From: Thermus brockianus
GTDB taxonomy: Bacteria > Deinococcota > Deinococci > Deinococcales > Thermaceae
Direction of reading: 5' to 3'
DNA length: 55,630 nt
NCBI RefSeq assembly: GCF_021462505.1
Contig: NZ_JAKEDV010000011.1
Coordinates: 15,503-71,132, forward strand
Part shown: in pieces, positions 27,332 to 34,894 of the stretch
How positions within the stretch are numbered: position 1 is the stretch's first letter
Layout: every line of letters begins with the position of its first letter
Notes under the pieces: generated by a model
The model's input: the letters and a program-made list of their open reading frames with translations, nothing else
What the model was told of the DNA's origin: nothing
The model's database searches: none
Program-made: the position numbers and the translations under genes

Positions 27332-28398
27332 TAGCCCTCGGGGAGGAGGTCCCGGATGGCCTCCAGGAAGCGGTCAAACTGGGCGAAGTCCATCTGCTGC
27401 TGGTTGTCCGAGAGGGCCACCTTGGGGTTCGGGTGCACCTCCACGTGCACCCCGTCCGCCCCCACGGCCAAGGCCGCCCGGGCCAAGGGGGCGAGGAGGT
27501 CCGTGCGCCCGGCGGCGTGGGTCACGTCCACGACGACGGGGAGGTGGGTCTCCTGCTTGGCCAAGGCCACGGCGGAGAGGTCCAGGGTGTTCCGGGTCCA
27601 GCGCTCAAAGGTGCGGATGCCCCTTTCCGCCAGGATCACCTGCTCGTTTCCTTGGGAAAGGATGTACTCGGCGGCGTAGAACCACTCCTCCATGGTGGCG
27701 GAAAGCCCCCGCTTGAGGAGGACCGGCTTCCCGGCGCGGCCCACCTCCTTGAGGAGGGCGAAGTTCTGCATGTTGCGGGCCCCCACTTGGAGGATGTCCG
27801 CATACTCCGCCACGAGCTCCACGTCCCGGGTGTCCATGACCTCGGTGACGAAGACCATGCCGAAGGCGTCCGCCGCCTTGCGGCCAAGCTTTAGGCCCTC
27901 GAGGCCCAGGCCCTGGAAGCCGTAGGGGCTCGTCCTGGGCTTGAAGGCCCCGCCCCGGAGCACCCTAACCCCCCGGCCCGCCAGGAAGCGGGCGGTTTCC
28001 ATCATCTGCTCCTCCGACTCAATGGAGCAGGGCCCGGCGATGAGGAGCGGCCTCTCCCCAAAGACCACCCCCTTCACCCGCACCCGGGTGGGCTCGGGCT
28101 TGTGCTTTTTGGAGTAGAGGAACTTCTTCTGGTCCTGGCGCTCTTCCAGGTCCAGGCTCGCCTGGAAGATCTCCTTGAAGAGCTTGCGAATGGTTTCGTT
28201 GGGAAAGGGGCCGGGGTTTTCCGCCGTGAGGTAGGCAAGCATCTCCTCCTCCCGCTTGGGGTCGTAGTGGGGGAGGCCAAGCTCGGTCTGGATGCGGCCG
28301 ATCTCCTGCACCAGCCTTCCCCGCTCGGAAAGGAGGCGAAGCAACTCCCGGTTCACCCGGTCCACCTCTTTGCGCAGGGCCAGGATGCGCTCGTCCAT
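27331..28398 (-). CDS. aroG: Chorismate mutase / DAHP synthase fusion
   Basis: This is a 355-residue fusion. Residues 1-90 form an AroQ chorismate mutase (ILALRKEVDRVNRELLRLLSERGRLVQEIGRIQ). Residues about 105-350 form a type I-beta DAHP synthase with IAGPCSIESEEQM, GGAFKPRTSPYGFQGLG, ILQVGARNMQNFALL, VLLKRGLSATMEEW and DVTHAAGRTDLLAPLARAA. It condenses PEP and erythrose-4-phosphate at the entry of the shikimate pathway. In this class the mutase domain acts as the allosteric sensor for prephenate or chorismate. It feeds the same pathway as the trp genes at the left end. Confidence 0.95.
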   Translation of the reverse strand: MDERILALRKEVDRVNRELLRLLSERGRLVQEIGRIQTELGLPHYDPKREEEMLAYLTAENPGPFPNETIRKLFKEIFQASLDLEERQDQKKFLYSKKHKPEPTRVRVKGVVFGERPLLIAGPCSIESEEQMMETARFLAGRGVRVLRGGAFKPRTSPYGFQGLGLEGLKLGRKAADAFGMVFVTEVMDTRDVELVAEYADILQVGARNMQNFALLKEVGRAGKPVLLKRGLSATMEEWFYAAEYILSQGNEQVILAERGIRTFERWTRNTLDLSAVALAKQETHLPVVVDVTHAAGRTDLLAPLARAALAVGADGVHVEVHPNPKVALSDNQQQMDFAQFDRFLEAIRDLLPEG

Positions 28399-28403
28399 GG
28401 GCT

Positions 28404-28435
28404 ATTCTATGGGGCAAAGCCCCTTCGGGTGTCAA
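28404..28435 (-). promoter_or_regulatory. Promoter of the DAHP synthase gene with hairpin spacer
   Basis: The -35 is TTGACA (28430-28435) and the -10 TAGAAT (28404-28409), 5 bases before the ATG. The spacer is unusually long (20 bases) and contains the inverted repeat GGGGC-TTT-GCCCC (28411-28423), which may be an operator or the terminator of tatC. Confidence 0.5.
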
Positions 28436-29175
28436 GCGGCTTCTTCCTTGGGCCTTTGCCGCTCGGCCAAGCGGGCCACCAGGACGGAAACCCAGTAGAG
28501 GACGAGAAGGGGCAGGGTGACGATGGAGAGGGAAACCACGTCCACCGTGGGGGTGATGACCGCCGCCAGGCTGAGGAGGAGGACCACGGCCACCCGCCAG
28601 TTCCGGGCCAGGAAGGCGGAGGAGAGGAGGCCCAAGCGGGCCAGGAGGTAGCTCACCACGGGCATCTCAAAGACCAGGCCCATGACGGTCATCATCATGA
28701 GGACCTGGCCCATGTAGCGGCCGATGGAGATCTGGGGGGTGACCACATCCCCCAGAAAGCCCAAGAGGAAGGGGATGGCGAAGGGCAGGAAGCCGTAGTA
28801 GGCGAAAAGGGCCCCCAGGGCGAAGCTAAACCCCGCCCCTAAGAGAAAAGGGCCCGCCAAGCGCTTCTCGTGCTCGTATAGCCCCGGGGCGATGAAGGCC
28901 CAGACCTGGTAGACGATGAAGGGCAAGGCCAGGACCAGGCCGCCGAAGGCCGCCACCTTCAAGGAGACCAAAAAGGGCTCGGTGATGTCCAGGACGATGA
29001 GGTTCACCTGGATGCCGTTCTGCTTGGCCGCCAGGTCCAAGGGGCGCTTGAGCCAGTCCAAAAGCTGCACCCGGAAGGACCAGGCCACCCCCGTGCCCAC
29101 CGCCCAGGACAAAAGCGCCCAGAGGAGCCGGGCCCTAAGCTCCTCCAGGTGTTCCACCAACGGGGCTTCCTTCAA
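28432..29175 (-). CDS. tatC: Sec-independent translocase TatC
   Basis: The 247-residue polytopic membrane protein has the TatC opening LVEHLEELRARLLWALLSWAVG, with the conserved HLxELRxR that recognises twin-arginine signals. Later come FIVYQVWAFIAPGLYEHEKRLAGPFLLGAGFSFALGALFAYYGFLPFAIPFL and the final segments (FEMPVVSYLLARLGLLSS, AAVITPTVDVVSLSIVTLPLLVLYWVSVLVA), giving six membrane segments. With TatA it moves folded proteins across the inner membrane. The TTG start overlaps the tatA stop. Confidence 0.96.
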   Translation of the reverse strand: MKEAPLVEHLEELRARLLWALLSWAVGTGVAWSFRVQLLDWLKRPLDLAAKQNGIQVNLIVLDITEPFLVSLKVAAFGGLVLALPFIVYQVWAFIAPGLYEHEKRLAGPFLLGAGFSFALGALFAYYGFLPFAIPFLLGFLGDVVTPQISIGRYMGQVLMMMTVMGLVFEMPVVSYLLARLGLLSSAFLARNWRVAVVLLLSLAAVITPTVDVVSLSIVTLPLLVLYWVSVLVARLAERQRPKEEAA

Positions 29176-29396
29176 GCTTTGGGCTCCTCCTTGGCCGGGG
29201 CGGGCTCCGCCTTAGGCTTCACCTCTTCCTTCACGTCCACCGCCTTCTCCAGCTCCTCGCGGATCTCCTGCGCCCCCCGCTTGAACTCCCGGATGCTCTG
29301 GCCCAAGGAGCGGCCCAGCTCAGGAAGCTTCTTGGGCCCGAAGATGAGGAGGGCCACCACCAGGATCACCAGGATTTCCGGCATGCCCAGGTTCAT
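29172..29396 (-). CDS. tatA: Sec-independent translocase TatA
   Basis: This 74-residue protein has one N-terminal membrane segment (MPEILVILVVALLIFG), then the hinge FGPKKLPELGRSLGQSIREFKRGAQEI amphipathic helix and a charged, Pro-rich tail (VKPKAEPAPAKEEPKA). This is the standard TatA/E layout. No separate TatB is visible, consistent with a two-component TatAC system. Its ATG is preceded by TAAACT at 6 bases. Confidence 0.94.
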   Translation of the reverse strand: MNLGMPEILVILVVALLIFGPKKLPELGRSLGQSIREFKRGAQEIREELEKAVDVKEEVKPKAEPAPAKEEPKA

Positions 29397-29402
29397 AGCC
29401 CC

Positions 29403-29408
29403 AGTTTA
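29403..29408 (-). promoter_or_regulatory. -10 of the tatAC operon
   Basis: TAAACT lies 6 bases before the tatA ATG with no ribosome site. A 6-bp inverted repeat, CCTCCT/AGGAGG (29414-29427), stands just upstream. Confidence 0.55.
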
Positions 29409-29436
29409 GCACCCCTCCTGAAGGAGGAATGAAGCC

Positions 29437-30798
29437 CTAGCCCTCCTCCCGCTTCCGCTTGGCGTAGCCCTCGAGGTTCCGCTGCCGCCCCCGGGCCACG
29501 GCCAAGGCGTCCTCCGGCACGTCGTGGGTGATGACGCTCCCCGCCCCCACCATGGCCCCATCCCCCACCCGCACCGGGGCCACCAGGACGCTATTGGAGC
29601 CGATGAAGGCGTTTTTGCCGATCAGCGTCTTGTGCTTGCGCTTGCCGTCGTAGTTGGCGGTGATGACCCCCGCCCCCACGTTGGTCCCCTCCCCCACCTC
29701 CGCATCCCCCAGGTAGGCCAGGTGCCCCGCCTTGACCCCGGGGTGGAGGAGGCTATTCTTCACCTCCACGAAGTTCCCCACGTGGACCCCCTCCTTGAGC
29801 ACCGCCCCGGGGCGGAGCCGGGCCAAGGGCCCGGCGTCGGCTCCCGGGAAGAGGTGGGCCCCCTGGACCACGGTGTGGGCGTGGACCTTGGCCCCGGGTT
29901 CCAGGGTGGTGTCCTCCAGGAGGGCGTACGCCCCCACCTCGCACCCCTCCCCGATCCGCGTCCTCCCCTTAAGCACCACCCCAGGCCAGAGGGTCACGTC
30001 GGGGGCGAGCTCCACCGAGGGCTCCAGGTAGATGGTTTCGGGGAGGACCATGCGCACGCCCCTTCGCATCCACTCGGCGCGCAGGCGGGCCAAGAGCACC
30101 CCCTCCACCCGGGCCAGCTCCTCGCGGGTATTCACCCCCAAAGCCTCCGCCGCCTCGCCCCGCACCGCCACCACCCGCTTGCCGTGGGCCCGGTAGATGG
30201 CGATGAGGTCGGGGAGGTAGTACTCCTGGGCGGCGTTTTCGTTTTTCACCTCCTTGAGGGCCTGGAAGAGGAAGCCGTCAAAGGCGTAGGCCCCGGCGTT
30301 CACCTCCCGGATGGCCCTGACCTCGGGGGAAGCGTCCTTCTCCTCCACGTTGGCCACCACGTCTTCCCCATCCCTGAGGATGCGGCCATAGCCCGTGGGG
30401 TTTTCCAGTTCCACGGTGAGGAGGGCCATCCCCGCCCCTTCCGCCACCTTGGCCAGTAGGGCCTTTAGGGTTTCCGGGGAAAGGAGGGGGGTATCCCCCT
30501 GGGTCACCAAAAAGGGGCCGGCGAAGTCCTTAAGGAGAGCCTCCGCCTGCAAGAGAGCGTGGGCGGTGCCGAGCTGCGCCTCCTGGCGGACCGTCTCCAC
30601 CGGGTAGCCCCTTAGGGCCGCCTCCACCTCCTCCGCCCCGTGGCCCACCACCACCACAAGCCTTTCCGGGCCCAGGGCCAAGGCGGTTTCCACGGCGTAT
30701 AGGAGCATGGGCTTGCCCAAAAGGGGGTGCAGGACCTTGGGCAGGCGGGACTTCATCCTGGTCCCCTGCCCTGCGGCCAGGATCACGTGCGCATGCAT
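29437..30798 (-). CDS. glmU: Bifunctional UDP-GlcNAc pyrophosphorylase / GlcN-1-P acetyltransferase
   Basis: The 453-residue GlmU has an N-terminal nucleotidyltransferase domain with VILAAGQGTRMKSRLPKVLHPLLGKPML, TQGDTPLLSPETL and EVNAGAYAFDG. The C-terminal left-handed beta-helix carries hexapeptide repeats, and the acetyltransferase region reads HVGNFVEVKNSLLHPGVKAGHLAYLGDAEVGEGTNVGAGVITANYDGKRKHKTLIG. It makes UDP-GlcNAc for peptidoglycan and surface glycans. Length is normal. The -10 TAGCAT lies 6 bases before the ATG and overlaps the end of lgt. Confidence 0.96.
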   Translation of the reverse strand: MHAHVILAAGQGTRMKSRLPKVLHPLLGKPMLLYAVETALALGPERLVVVVGHGAEEVEAALRGYPVETVRQEAQLGTAHALLQAEALLKDFAGPFLVTQGDTPLLSPETLKALLAKVAEGAGMALLTVELENPTGYGRILRDGEDVVANVEEKDASPEVRAIREVNAGAYAFDGFLFQALKEVKNENAAQEYYLPDLIAIYRAHGKRVVAVRGEAAEALGVNTREELARVEGVLLARLRAEWMRRGVRMVLPETIYLEPSVELAPDVTLWPGVVLKGRTRIGEGCEVGAYALLEDTTLEPGAKVHAHTVVQGAHLFPGADAGPLARLRPGAVLKEGVHVGNFVEVKNSLLHPGVKAGHLAYLGDAEVGEGTNVGAGVITANYDGKRKHKTLIGKNAFIGSNSVLVAPVRVGDGAMVGAGSVITHDVPEDALAVARGRQRNLEGYAKRKREEG

Positions 30799-30804
30799 AA
30801 GGCT

Positions 30805-30810
30805 ATGCTA
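30805..30810 (-). promoter_or_regulatory. -10 of glmU
   Basis: TAGCAT overlaps the lgt stop and lies 6 bases before the glmU ATG at 30798. Confidence 0.5.
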
Positions 30811-31659
30811 CCCCGAGGCCACCTTTCCCTGGCCCAGGCGCCTAAGCATGTAGAGGGACAAGAGGATGAGGGGCAGGCTCACCACCTGGGTGGCGGTGAA
30901 GAGGCCGATGCCCAGCTCGTCGTTGCGGTAGACGGGAAGCCAAAGGGGGTTCAGGCGGAAAGGCTCTTCCAAGACGGAGCGGAGGACGCTATACCAAAGG
31001 AGGAAGTTCCAGAAGGCGTAGCCGGGGAAGGGGTTTTTCCGCAGCCAGTAGAGGGAAAGGGGGAGGAGGATAACCCCCACCAAGGCCCCGTAGACCTGGG
31101 TGAGGTGGACGGGCCCCCTTAAGAGCTCGGCGCACCGGTAGACCTGGGAGATGTCGTCAACCCCCGGGCAGACCCCGGGAAACCCCTTGGCCCACTCCGG
31201 CCAGGTGAAGCCGATGGGCAAGGTGGTCAGGCGGCCCACGGTGTCCGAGCCGTTCATGAGGTTGCCGATCCGCCCGGCGATGATCCCCAAGGCCACCCCG
31301 GGGGTGGCGGCGTCCAGGTAGGGCCAAAGGGGGTAGCCCTTTTTCCGGTGGTAGTAGAAGAAGACCAGCGCCCCGCCCAAAACCGCCCCGTGGAAGGAAA
31401 GCCCCCCATGCCAGACGTAAAGGACCTCCAGGGGGTTTTGCAGGAAGTAGCCGGGGGAGGTGAGGACGTAGCCGAGCCTGGCCCCCACCACCCCAAAGAC
31501 CACCGCCCAAAAGGCCACGGTTTCAAACCGCTCCGCATCCAAGCCCCACGCCTTCAGGCGGCGCTTGGCGAGCTCAAAGCCGATAAAGATGGCGAGGGTC
31601 AGGAGGAAGCCGTACCACTGGATGCGCAAGGGTCCGATCTGGATCATCGTGGGGTCCAT
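30808..31659 (-). CDS. lgt: Prolipoprotein diacylglyceryl transferase
   Basis: This 283-residue integral membrane enzyme attaches diacylglycerol to the lipobox cysteine. Family signature: [30 protein letters not shown] (the phosphatidylglycerol-binding GRxGNxxN). [15 protein letters not shown] and an N-terminal [23 protein letters not shown] are also conserved. Seven membrane segments are plausible. It is needed for the several lipoproteins in this window (CsgG-like, lpt-linked). The ribosome site AAAGGGGTGAG precedes the ATG, 3 bases after the glutaredoxin-like gene. Confidence 0.95.
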   Translation of the reverse strand: MDPTMIQIGPLRIQWYGFLLTLAIFIGFELAKRRLKAWGLDAERFETVAFWAVVFGVVGARLGYVLTSPGYFLQNPLEVLYVWHGGLSFHGAVLGGALVFFYYHRKKGYPLWPYLDAATPGVALGIIAGRIGNLMNGSDTVGRLTTLPIGFTWPEWAKGFPGVCPGVDDISQVYRCAELLRGPVHLTQVYGALVGVILLPLSLYWLRKNPFPGYAFWNFLLWYSVLRSVLEEPFRLNPLWLPVYRNDELGIGLFTATQVVSLPLILLSLYMLRRLGQGKVASG

Positions 31660-31662
31660 GGC

Positions 31663-31896
31663 TCACCCCTTTAGGCGCTCTTTTATCAGGGCCACGAGCT
31701 CCTTTTCCCCAAAAGCCCCCTCCAAAAGCACCTCATCCCCTAGGAGGAGCACGGGGACCCGGAAGGTATAGAGGCGGAAAAGCTCCGGGTCTTGGTCCAC
31801 ATCCCGGCGGACGTAGGGCACTCCCAAGGTCCAGAGGGCCCTTTCCGCCTTCTCGCAAAGCCCGCACCCCTGGCGGGTGACGAAGACAAGCTCCAT
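31663..31896 (-). CDS. Glutaredoxin-like thiol protein
   Basis: The 77-residue thioredoxin-fold protein has its active site in VTRQGCGLCEKAERAL (CGLC), then LGVPYVRRDVDQDPELFRLYTFRVPVLLLGDEVLLEGAFGEKELVALIKE with the cis-Pro in RVPVLL. This fits the glutaredoxin/NrdH-like DUF836 group. The ATG at 31896 is preferred over one 12 bases upstream because a TATGCT -10 lies 7 bases before it. Probably co-transcribed with lgt. Redox partner unknown. Confidence 0.82.
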   Translation of the reverse strand: MELVFVTRQGCGLCEKAERALWTLGVPYVRRDVDQDPELFRLYTFRVPVLLLGDEVLLEGAFGEKELVALIKERLKG

Positions 31897-31903
31897 GCCC
31901 TCA

Positions 31904-31909
31904 AGCATA
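31904..31909 (-). promoter_or_regulatory. -10 of the glutaredoxin-like/lgt unit
   Basis: TATGCT lies 7 bases before the ATG at 31896, just after the DUF456 stop. Confidence 0.45.
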
Positions 31910-31911
31910 CG

Positions 31912-32388
31912 CTAGAAGACGGCCCGGACCACCAAGAGGCCCATGGCCAGGTGGACGAGGACCTTGGCCACCACGCCCCCCATGAGGCCCACCAGGGTGC
32001 CCCAGGCGGCCCTCAGGGCCTCCTCCGGCTTTCGGCCCGCCAGGTACTCCAAGAAAAAGGCCAGGAGGAAGGGGAGCACCAAGACCCCCACCACCCCCAG
32101 GAAAAGGCCCAGGACGCCCCCCAGAAAGGCCCCCCATAACCCCGCCCGGCCCGCCCCGTAGCGCCTGGCCCCCCAGAGGGCCGCCAGGTTGTCCAGGGTC
32201 ATGGCCAAAAGGGCCAGGGCACCGAGGCCAAGCCAAAGCCCCAGGGAAAGCTCCCGGAAACCCAAGAGGAGCTCGTGCACGAAGGCGGCGAAAAGGATCA
32301 CCAAGGTGGCGGGCACGAAGGGCACGAAGGTGAGGAGAACCCCCGCCACCCAAAGGACCACGAAGAGCCAGTCCGCAAAGGCCTCCAC
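31912..32388 (-). CDS. DUF456-family membrane protein
   Basis: The 158-residue protein has about four or five membrane segments. DUF456 features: WLFVVLWVAGVLLTFVPFVPATLVILFAAFVHELL at the start, then LDNLAALWGARRYGAGRAGLWGAFLGGVLGLFLGVVGVLVLPFLLAFFLEYLAGRKPEEALRAAWGTLVGLMGGVVAKVLVHLAMG. The Gly-rich GxxxGxxxG helices are typical. Function unknown in all bacteria. GTG start, with TAGGCT 6 bases upstream. Confidence 0.83.
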   Translation of the reverse strand: MEAFADWLFVVLWVAGVLLTFVPFVPATLVILFAAFVHELLLGFRELSLGLWLGLGALALLAMTLDNLAALWGARRYGAGRAGLWGAFLGGVLGLFLGVVGVLVLPFLLAFFLEYLAGRKPEEALRAAWGTLVGLMGGVVAKVLVHLAMGLLVVRAVF

Positions 32389-32394
32389 GGCCCA

Positions 32395-32400
32395 AGCCTA
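32395..32400 (-). promoter_or_regulatory. -10 of the DUF456 gene
   Basis: TAGGCT lies 6 bases before the GTG start at 32388. It stands in the short divergent gap with the alanine dehydrogenase gene. Confidence 0.5.
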
Positions 32401-32474
32401 GGGCAAGGGGAGATGAGAAGGGCAAGGGACATCCGCCACCCCTAAAGGCCGTAAGCTCAGGGGTAGGAGGCGGT

Positions 32475-33536
32475 ATGGACTTTGGCCTACCCAAGGAACG
32501 GACGCGCCTAAAAATCCCCCCTTCGCTTGGGGAGGAGGTGCGGGAAGGCCGGGTGGCCCTCACCCCTCAAGGGGTGCGGGAGCTCGTGGCCCGGGGCCAC
32601 CGGGTCTACGTGGAGCGGGGGGCCGGGGAACGGGCGGGCTTCCCGGACGAGGCCTACGAGGAGGCAGGGGCCACCTTGGTGAGCCGGGAGGAGGCCTTCG
32701 GCCGGGGCGAGGTGGTGCTCAAGGTGGGGCGGCCCACCCTCGAGGAGATCGCCCTCCTGCGCCCCGGGGCCACCCTCATGGGCTTCCTGCACCTGGCGGT
32801 GGCGGAAACGGGTCTCCTGGAGGCCATGGCGGAAAAGGGCCTTAGCGCCATCGGCTACGAGCTCATCGGGGAAGGCGCCAAGCGCCCCATCCTCAAGGCC
32901 ATGAGCGAGATCGCCGGGCGCATGGCCCCGCAGATTGCGGGGAGGCTCCTCGAGGCCCCCCTGGGCCCGGGCATGCTCCTCTCCGGCCTCCCCGGCATCC
33001 CCCCGGCGGACGTGGTCATCCTGGGGGCGGGCACCCTGGGCCGGGCGGCGGCCCGGGCCTTTCTGGGGGCCGGGGCTTCCGTCTACCTCCTGGACAAGGA
33101 GCTTTCCGCCCTGGAGGAGGCGAGCCGGGAGGCCCCCGGGGCCATCACCGCCCTGGTCACCCAAAGCCGCCTGGAGCGGTACGTGGCCTTCGCCGACGTC
33201 CTGGTGGGGGCGGTGGCGGTGCCGGGGGAAAGGGCCCCCGTGCTCCTCAGCCGGGAGCTCCTTTCCCGCATGCGCCGGGGCTCGGTGCTCTTGGACTTCG
33301 CCATTGACCAAGGGGGCGTGGCGGAAACGAGCCGACTTGGCATCTACCAGGAGCTCGGCGTCACCCACTTCTGCCTGCCCAACGTCCCCGCCCTGGTACC
33401 CCGCACGGCGAGCCACGCCCTCACCGCCACGCTCCTTCCCTTCCTGCTCCAGGTGGAGGAGGACCCCCTTAAGGTCCCCGCCCTGCGCCAAGGGGCCTAC
33501 CTCCTCCTGGGCCAGAAAGGAGGCCACCTAGAATGA
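32475..33536 (+). CDS. ald: Alanine dehydrogenase
   Basis: The 353-residue enzyme of the alanine dehydrogenase/transhydrogenase-alpha family has GLPKERTRLKIPPSLGEEVREGRVALTPQGVRELVARGH near the N-terminus. The substrate lysine region is VVLKVGRPT, the catalytic His lies in GFLHLAVAET, the NAD motif is VVILGAGTLGRAAARAFLGAGASVYLLD, and the catalytic Asp is in LDFAIDQGGVAETS. The family end NVPALVPRTASHALTATLLPFLL is present. It is slightly shorter than the usual 360-370. It interconverts alanine and pyruvate with NAD. The ribosome site TAGGAGG precedes the ATG. Its stop overlaps the CoA-transferase start. Confidence 0.85.
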   Translation: MDFGLPKERTRLKIPPSLGEEVREGRVALTPQGVRELVARGHRVYVERGAGERAGFPDEAYEEAGATLVSREEAFGRGEVVLKVGRPTLEEIALLRPGATLMGFLHLAVAETGLLEAMAEKGLSAIGYELIGEGAKRPILKAMSEIAGRMAPQIAGRLLEAPLGPGMLLSGLPGIPPADVVILGAGTLGRAAARAFLGAGASVYLLDKELSALEEASREAPGAITALVTQSRLERYVAFADVLVGAVAVPGERAPVLLSRELLSRMRRGSVLLDFAIDQGGVAETSRLGIYQELGVTHFCLPNVPALVPRTASHALTATLLPFLLQVEEDPLKVPALRQGAYLLLGQKGGHLE

Positions 33537-34861
33537 GCTACCGCAAGAAGCTCACCTCCCCCGAGGACGCCGTGACCCTCATCCGCTCGGGGATGCGGGT
33601 CTTCGTTTCCGGCAACGCCGCCACCCCCACGCCCCTCCTCAAGGCCCTCGCCGCCCGCAAGGACGAGCTTGAAGGGGTGGAGCTCGTCCACCTCCTCCAG
33701 ATGGGGGAAGACCCCTTCGCAAGCCCCGAGATGGAGGGGCACTTCCGCCGCCGCTCCCTCTTCGTGGGCCCGGCGGACCGGGAAGCGGTGAACCAGGGCC
33801 GGGCGGACTACGTGCCCATCATGCTCCACCAAGTGCCCTGGCTCTTCAAAAGGCGCATCCTGCCCCTGGACGCCGCCATCATCCAGGTATCCCCGCCGGA
33901 CGAGCACGGCTTCTGCTCCTTGGGGGTGGAGGTGATCGCCACCAAGGCGGCGGTGGAGGCGGCCCCCATCGTGATCGCCATGGTGAACCCCAGGATGCCG
34001 AGAACCCTGGGGGACACCTTCGTCCACGTGTCCCGCCTCACCGCCATCGTGGAGGTGGACTGGCCCCTGCCCGAGCTAAAGCGGGAAGGCTTCGGCGAGG
34101 TGGAGCGGAAAATCGGGGAGCACGTGGCGAGCCTCATTGAGGACGGGGCCACCCTGCAGATGGGCATCGGGGCCATCCCCGACGCCGTCTTGGCCAGCCT
34201 CTCGGGGCGGCGGGACTTGGGCGTGCACACGGAGATGATCTCCGACGGGGTCCTCGAGGCCTGGGAAAAGGGCCTCATCACCGGGGCCAAGAAGACCCTC
34301 CACCCGGGCAAGATCATCGGCACCTTCGTCCTGGGCTCGGAAAGGCTTTACCGCTTCGTCCACGACAACCCCCTCTTTGAGCTCCACCCCGCCGACTACG
34401 TGAACGACCCCTTCGTGGTGGCGCAAAACCGCAAGATGGTGGCCATCAACTCCGCCATTGAGGTGGACCTCACGGGCCAGGTGGTGGCGGACTCCATCGG
34501 CACCCGCATCTACTCGGGCTTCGGCGGCCAGTTGGACTTCATCCGGGGAGCGGCCCGGAGCGAGGGGGGCAAGCCCATCATCGCCCTCCCCTCCACCGCC
34601 AAGGGGCATAGCCGCATCGTCCCCTACCTCCGGCCAGGGGCGGGGGTGGTGACCACCCGGGCCGACGTGCACTACGTGGTGACGGAGTGGGGTATCGCCG
34701 AGCTTTTCGGCCGCTCCTTGCGGGAAAGGGCCAAGGCCCTCATAGAGGTCGCCCACCCCGACTTCCGGGAAGAGCTCACCCGGGCCGCCTGGGAAAGGAA
34801 GCTCCTTCCCCGGAGCTACCCCGGCGCCGACCTGAAGGGCAAAAGCGGGCCCAACTCTTGA
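33533..34861 (+). CDS. Acetyl-CoA hydrolase/CoA-transferase family protein
   Basis: The 442-residue protein of the 4-hydroxybutyrate/acetate CoA-transferase family has its catalytic Glu in LGVHTEMISDGVLE. The acyl-CoA loop reads YSGFGGQLDFIRGAARSEGGKPIIALPSTA, and the C-terminal VTEWGIAELFGRSLRERAKALIEVAHPDFREEL is conserved. It moves CoA between carboxylic acids; substrate is uncertain (acetate, propionate or butyrate types). ATGA overlap with ald suggests one operon, perhaps for amino-acid fermentation products. The stop codon region contains the -35 of topA. Confidence 0.87.
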   Translation: MSYRKKLTSPEDAVTLIRSGMRVFVSGNAATPTPLLKALAARKDELEGVELVHLLQMGEDPFASPEMEGHFRRRSLFVGPADREAVNQGRADYVPIMLHQVPWLFKRRILPLDAAIIQVSPPDEHGFCSLGVEVIATKAAVEAAPIVIAMVNPRMPRTLGDTFVHVSRLTAIVEVDWPLPELKREGFGEVERKIGEHVASLIEDGATLQMGIGAIPDAVLASLSGRRDLGVHTEMISDGVLEAWEKGLITGAKKTLHPGKIIGTFVLGSERLYRFVHDNPLFELHPADYVNDPFVVAQNRKMVAINSAIEVDLTGQVVADSIGTRIYSGFGGQLDFIRGAARSEGGKPIIALPSTAKGHSRIVPYLRPGAGVVTTRADVHYVVTEWGIAELFGRSLRERAKALIEVAHPDFREELTRAAWERKLLPRSYPGADLKGKSGPNS

Positions 34862-34887
34862 CAACCCCGCCCCCACCCCCCTAAATA
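34858..34887 (+). promoter_or_regulatory. topA promoter
   Basis: The -35 is a perfect TTGACA (34858-34863) overlapping the CoA-transferase stop. The spacer is 18 bases and the -10 TAAATA (34882-34887) ends 7 bases before the topA ATG. No ribosome site is present. Confidence 0.7.
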
Positions 34888-34894
34888 GGGGGCG

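Noticed and set aside
29414..29427. CCTCCT/AGGAGG inverted repeat as a glmU-tatA region terminator
   Set aside because: The stem is only 6 bp with no T tract on either side; it is reported only as a note under the tatA promoter.
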